A model generated the notes under the pieces. The model saw nothing but the letters and a program-made list of their open reading frames with translations, was not told the origin of the DNA and made no database searches. From a bacterium (GTDB taxonomy: Bacteria > Patescibacteriota > Saccharimonadia > Saccharimonadales > Saccharimonadaceae): a DNA stretch of 64,000 bases. Within the stretch, counting starts at the first letter, position 1, and each line of letters opens with the position of its first letter. The stretch covers positions 1-64,000 of the forward strand of contig JAUMUX010000001.1 in assembly GCA_030530485.1 (NCBI GenBank), read 5' to 3'. Shown here in pieces: positions 61,494 to 64,000 of this stretch. The position numbers and the translations under genes are program-made.

Positions 61494-61559
61494 ATGCCAA
61501 AAACAATCAAGGTAAATTTTGCAAACGAACAATCACGCGTAAAAGTGAATTTTCGATAG
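61494..61559 (+). CDS. 21-codon micro-ORF with strong ribosome-binding site
   Basis: AAAAAGGAGG lies 4 nt before ATG 61,494. The product begins MPKTIKVNFANEQSRVKVNF and stops at 61,559. It is followed by a small GGCGG/CGCC stem and a perfect 10-bp hairpin (61,586-61,595 with 61,611-61,620). The strong start and following structure suggest a leader peptide that couples translation to expression of the ftsL-like gene; a decayed gene start is the alternative. Confidence 0.5.
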   Translation: MPKTIKVNFANEQSRVKVNFR

Positions 61560-61585
61560 GCGGAAATCGCCCCTTCGAGCGTAAG

Positions 61586-61620
61586 TTTTAAAGCGTCATC
61601 AAAACGTTGGCGCTTTAAAA
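61586..61620 (+). promoter_or_regulatory. Perfect 10-bp hairpin after the micro-ORF
   Basis: TTTTAAAGCG (61,586-61,595) pairs with CGCTTTAAAA (61,611-61,620) over a 15-nt loop. No U run follows, so it is more likely an mRNA control or stability element than a terminator. Confidence 0.6.
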
Positions 61621-61675
61621 TCGGCAAAATTAAATTCAAAAACTTAATATCAAACCTAAAAACATAAAACGAAAA

Positions 61676-62038
61676 ATGCGAAATACAAATACGACTTACA
61701 CCGGCCGCCGTCGCCACAACGCGCGAAATTCTCGTTCTTACGGACGAAACACCAACATTACAATTTTCGAGCCAACCAAAAAACTTGGCGTGGTTTCGCG
61801 AGTTTTAATGTTTGCAGGATTTTTTGTGCTTTTAGGTTTGTTTTATGTCGGAAATGCTACGCGCTCAACCGCTTACGGCGCCGAGATTCAAAAACAAGAT
61901 TCGGCGATTGCGGATTTAGAAGTGAAGAAAAGTGATTTAGAAGTGGAAAATGCGCGGTTAAATTCGCTCAATTCGATTTCGAATAGCGAAGTTGCCAAAA
62001 AAATGACCACGCCAAAAAGTGTTAGTTATGCAGAATAA
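61676..62038 (+). CDS. ftsL: FtsL/DivIC-like division protein
   Basis: A 120-residue protein: basic Arg/Asn-rich N-terminus, one membrane helix (about 40-60, VLMFAGFFVLLGLFYVG) and an extracytoplasmic coiled coil (KQDSAIADLEVKKSDLEVEN). Layout and place between rsmH and the PBP gene identify it as the FtsL-type subunit of the FtsQLB complex. Sequence similarity in this family is always low. Confidence 0.75.
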   Translation: MRNTNTTYTGRRRHNARNSRSYGRNTNITIFEPTKKLGVVSRVLMFAGFFVLLGLFYVGNATRSTAYGAEIQKQDSAIADLEVKKSDLEVENARLNSLNSISNSEVAKKMTTPKSVSYAE

Positions 62039-62049
62039 AATTAAAAAAG

Positions 62050-62078
62050 TTTACGCTTTTTTGAAAGTATGATAAAAT
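62050..62078 (+). promoter_or_regulatory. Internal promoter of the penicillin-binding protein gene
   Basis: TTTACG (62,050-62,055), 17-bp spacer, TAAAAT (62,073-62,078), 6 nt before the ATG. The mRNA would be leaderless. Confidence 0.75.
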
Positions 62079-62084
62079 TAAGTA

Positions 62085-63818
62085 ATGAAAAAAGTCCAAA
62101 AAAGTAGTCGAGCATCTATTTTAGCAGGAACAATTTTGTTCACTTTTGCAATAATAGTTGCTCGGCTTTTTTGGTTGCAAGTAATCGATTCGAAAAAATA
62201 CAAATTGATGGCGAACGAAGAGCAAATGAAGCAATATGAAATTGCGGCTTCGCGCGGCTTGATTTATGCGATGAACGGAAATAAGCCCACTAAACTGGTG
62301 ATGAACGAGACGGTTTATACGCTTTTTGTCGACCCGCAAGAATATAATAAAGAGAAGAAAAGTGAAATTATCGCTAGCTTGAAAGAAGTTGCGGGTGGAA
62401 ATTTGGTTTCGAATTTCGAAAAACTTTTCGAAGAGAATAATCGCTATCAGGTTTTGGCGCGCAAGCTCACACGCAAGCAAGCCGAGCTAATTAAAGAGAA
62501 AAAATACAGCGGCATTGGCTTTACGGCAGAAACGCAGCGAGTTTACCCCGAGGGTAATCTGGCGGCGCAAGTGGTGGGGTTTGTTAATTCGAATGGCGGA
62601 AATTATGGCATTGAAGCCGCTTTTAACGAAAGCTTGACGGGCAAAAATGGCTCGCTAAAAACTACCACCGACGTTTTTGGTAATTCGCTCACGATTGGCG
62701 CCAACGACATTGATATTCCTGCCCAAAACGGCAAAGATGTGGTGCTTTCGATTGACCGCAACATTCAGGTAAAAACTGAGAGTGTTTTGCAGGAAAAAAT
62801 GCAATCGCTCGGGATTCAAAACGGTGCGGTTTTGGTGATGGAGCCTTCTACGGGTAAAGTTTTAGCGATGGCAAATTACCCCACTTACGACCCAGCCGAT
62901 TATGGTAGCGTAAAAGATGCGAGCGTGTTTAATAATAACACCACCACCAAGGCTTACGAAAATGGCTCAGTGATTAAGAGTTTGACGATGGCGATGGGTA
63001 TCAATGAAGGTGTAGCAACGGCGAACGGAACTTTTTACAACACCGACCGCGTTAAGATTGGCGATTCGGTAATTTCGAATGCTTCGCTTGGGCACACGGG
63101 AACAATCACTTTTCAAACCGCGATGAATTTTTCGCTCAACACTGGAATGGTGGAAATTTCGCAACGTTTGGGCGGCGGCACTATCAATAAATCAGCTCGT
63201 CAAAAAATGTATGATTATTATTACAATCGCTTTGGGCTTGGTCAAAATACGGGAATTGAAGTTTATGAAACTCCAGGCACGGTGATTTCTCCAGATGAAG
63301 CCGAAGGAAACGCGGTGCGTTATTCGAATATGAGCTTTGGCCAGGGAATGGACACAACGATGATTCAGACGGCAACGGCTTTTAGTTCGATTGTTAATGG
63401 CGGCACACTTTATCAGCCGAGTTTGATAAATGGCGAATTAGACGAAGAAGGAAATTTGGTCAAAAGCGGTTCGAAAATTCGAAAAGAAAATGTGATTTCG
63501 AAAGAGGCGAGCGAGCAAATTCGCGAAACTTTAATTCGCGCGCGCGCTTCAACTGGCACGGCGGGCGACATTCCTGGTTATCAAGTTGGCGGCAAAACTG
63601 GAACCAGCCAGACGATTGTGAATGGGGTTTATTCTGACGACCAAACCATTGGTAGTTATTTAGGTTTTGGTGGAAATAATTCGGCGAAATATGTTATAAT
63701 GGTGGCAACTTGGGGAAAAGGCCAAAATATGCAAGGAAATCGCCATGCACAGCCAATCTTCACGGAAATCTCAAATTGGTTGTTGAATTATTTAAACGTT
63801 AATCCGGAGGGAAATTGA
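62085..63818 (+). CDS. ftsI: Class B penicillin-binding protein (FtsI/PBP2-type transpeptidase)
   Basis: A 577-residue membrane-anchored transpeptidase. Helix at about 12-33, PBP dimer domain (VYTLFVDPQEY; GIGFTAETQRVYPEGNLAAQ), then the catalytic domain with YENGSVIKSLTMAM (SxxK serine), NFSLNTGMVE (SxN) and VGGKTGTSQ (KTG). All three active-site motifs are intact. It crosslinks septal peptidoglycan. The usual EPGS before the serine is ENGS here. Confidence 0.93.
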   Translation: MKKVQKSSRASILAGTILFTFAIIVARLFWLQVIDSKKYKLMANEEQMKQYEIAASRGLIYAMNGNKPTKLVMNETVYTLFVDPQEYNKEKKSEIIASLKEVAGGNLVSNFEKLFEENNRYQVLARKLTRKQAELIKEKKYSGIGFTAETQRVYPEGNLAAQVVGFVNSNGGNYGIEAAFNESLTGKNGSLKTTTDVFGNSLTIGANDIDIPAQNGKDVVLSIDRNIQVKTESVLQEKMQSLGIQNGAVLVMEPSTGKVLAMANYPTYDPADYGSVKDASVFNNNTTTKAYENGSVIKSLTMAMGINEGVATANGTFYNTDRVKIGDSVISNASLGHTGTITFQTAMNFSLNTGMVEISQRLGGGTINKSARQKMYDYYYNRFGLGQNTGIEVYETPGTVISPDEAEGNAVRYSNMSFGQGMDTTMIQTATAFSSIVNGGTLYQPSLINGELDEEGNLVKSGSKIRKENVISKEASEQIRETLIRARASTGTAGDIPGYQVGGKTGTSQTIVNGVYSDDQTIGSYLGFGGNNSAKYVIMVATWGKGQNMQGNRHAQPIFTEISNWLLNYLNVNPEGN

Positions 63819-64000
63819 TGGAAATACTAACGCACAAATTGATTGATTCGGTAATTTTTGCTATCGCAGGATTTATTTTGGCGATGGTGCTCACGCCAGT
63901 TTATACTTTTTTTGCCTATAAATACAAATTCTGGAAAAAGCAAAAAACAGCCAGCGTGACGGGCGAAAAACTCAAAATTGTTTCTAAACTTCACGCTAAA
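63818..64000 (+). CDS. mraY: MraY-type phospho-MurNAc-pentapeptide transferase (partial, runs off the window)
   Basis: The first 61 codons of a membrane protein, TGATG-coupled to the PBP gene with GGAGGG upstream. It has a first membrane helix (VIFAIAGFILAMVLTPVYTFFAY) and then KIVSKLHAK, which matches the start of the MraY K-x-HAK(K)xGTPTMGG motif cut by the window edge. Its position after ftsI in the division cluster supports MraY, which makes lipid I. Confidence 0.75.
   Translation, partial: MEILTHKLIDSVIFAIAGFILAMVLTPVYTFFAYKYKFWKKQKTASVTGEKLKIVSKLHAK

Overview
The window looks like a chromosome segment of a Candidatus Saccharibacteria (TM7) or related Patescibacteria organism with a siphovirus-type prophage at its left end. 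The evidence is small compact genes, low-to-moderate GC, single-copy core genes in short operons (secA, murD, prfB, ftsEX, rpmA, xseAB, recO, glycyl-tRNA synthetase, rsmH-ftsL-ftsI-mraY), many promoters placed 6-9 nt before the start codon, and a striking excess of TTCGAA. The assignment is by gene content and style, not by a marker tree.

Bases 1-22,353 hold the rightward late operons of the prophage. They run: terminase subunits, SPP1-like portal, a composite MuF head protein, scaffold, major capsid, head-tail connectors, tail tube, frameshifted tail-assembly chaperone, tape measure, an inserted membrane-protein cargo gene, distal tail proteins, XhlA-like protein, and an endolysin fused to holin-like helices. 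Three blocks start with the same unusual element: a promoter (TTGCNN-17-TATAAT), then GAACCATTTGCG, then at once an 11-bp terminator hairpin with a U run. A NYN-domain gene (22,354-22,962) sits downstream behind a related promoter-hairpin.

Bases 22,963-29,766 hold the leftward early operon: small proteins, a frameshifted HAD/PNKP-like phosphatase, a VRR-NUC nuclease, RecT, and a protein joining a RecB-like PD-(D/E)XK nuclease to an FtsK-type DNA motor. Several untranslated stretches here fold into convincing structures, including a roughly 125-nt three-way junction displaying a 10-nt copy of the anti-Shine-Dalgarno sequence. No integrase, repressor or replication initiator is visible, so the prophage probably extends left of base 1. 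Its right edge is likely between about 29,770 and 30,000, where a compact H-type pseudoknot lies.

Bases 30,000-64,000 are chromosomal. The order is secA, M16 protease, murD; PadR-PspC-ABC transporter; mscL-prfB; a PRTase-like protein; an apparently new sRNA gene of about 178 nt; ftsE-ftsX-CHAP hydrolase-ctpA (a cell-division hydrolase module); response regulator; rpmA and an RNA methyltransferase; type IV pilin; xseA-xseB; a soluble histidine kinase and receiver with recO; glycyl-tRNA synthetase; SpoU methyltransferase; CYTH protein; a KwaB-like (DUF4868) protein with a Pif1-like helicase; and the start of the division/cell-wall cluster.

TTCGAA is dense in chromosomal genes and in the phage structural genes. 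By eye it is absent from the cargo genes, the left part of the early region and the two accessory domains of the MuF protein, which marks those parts as newer arrivals.
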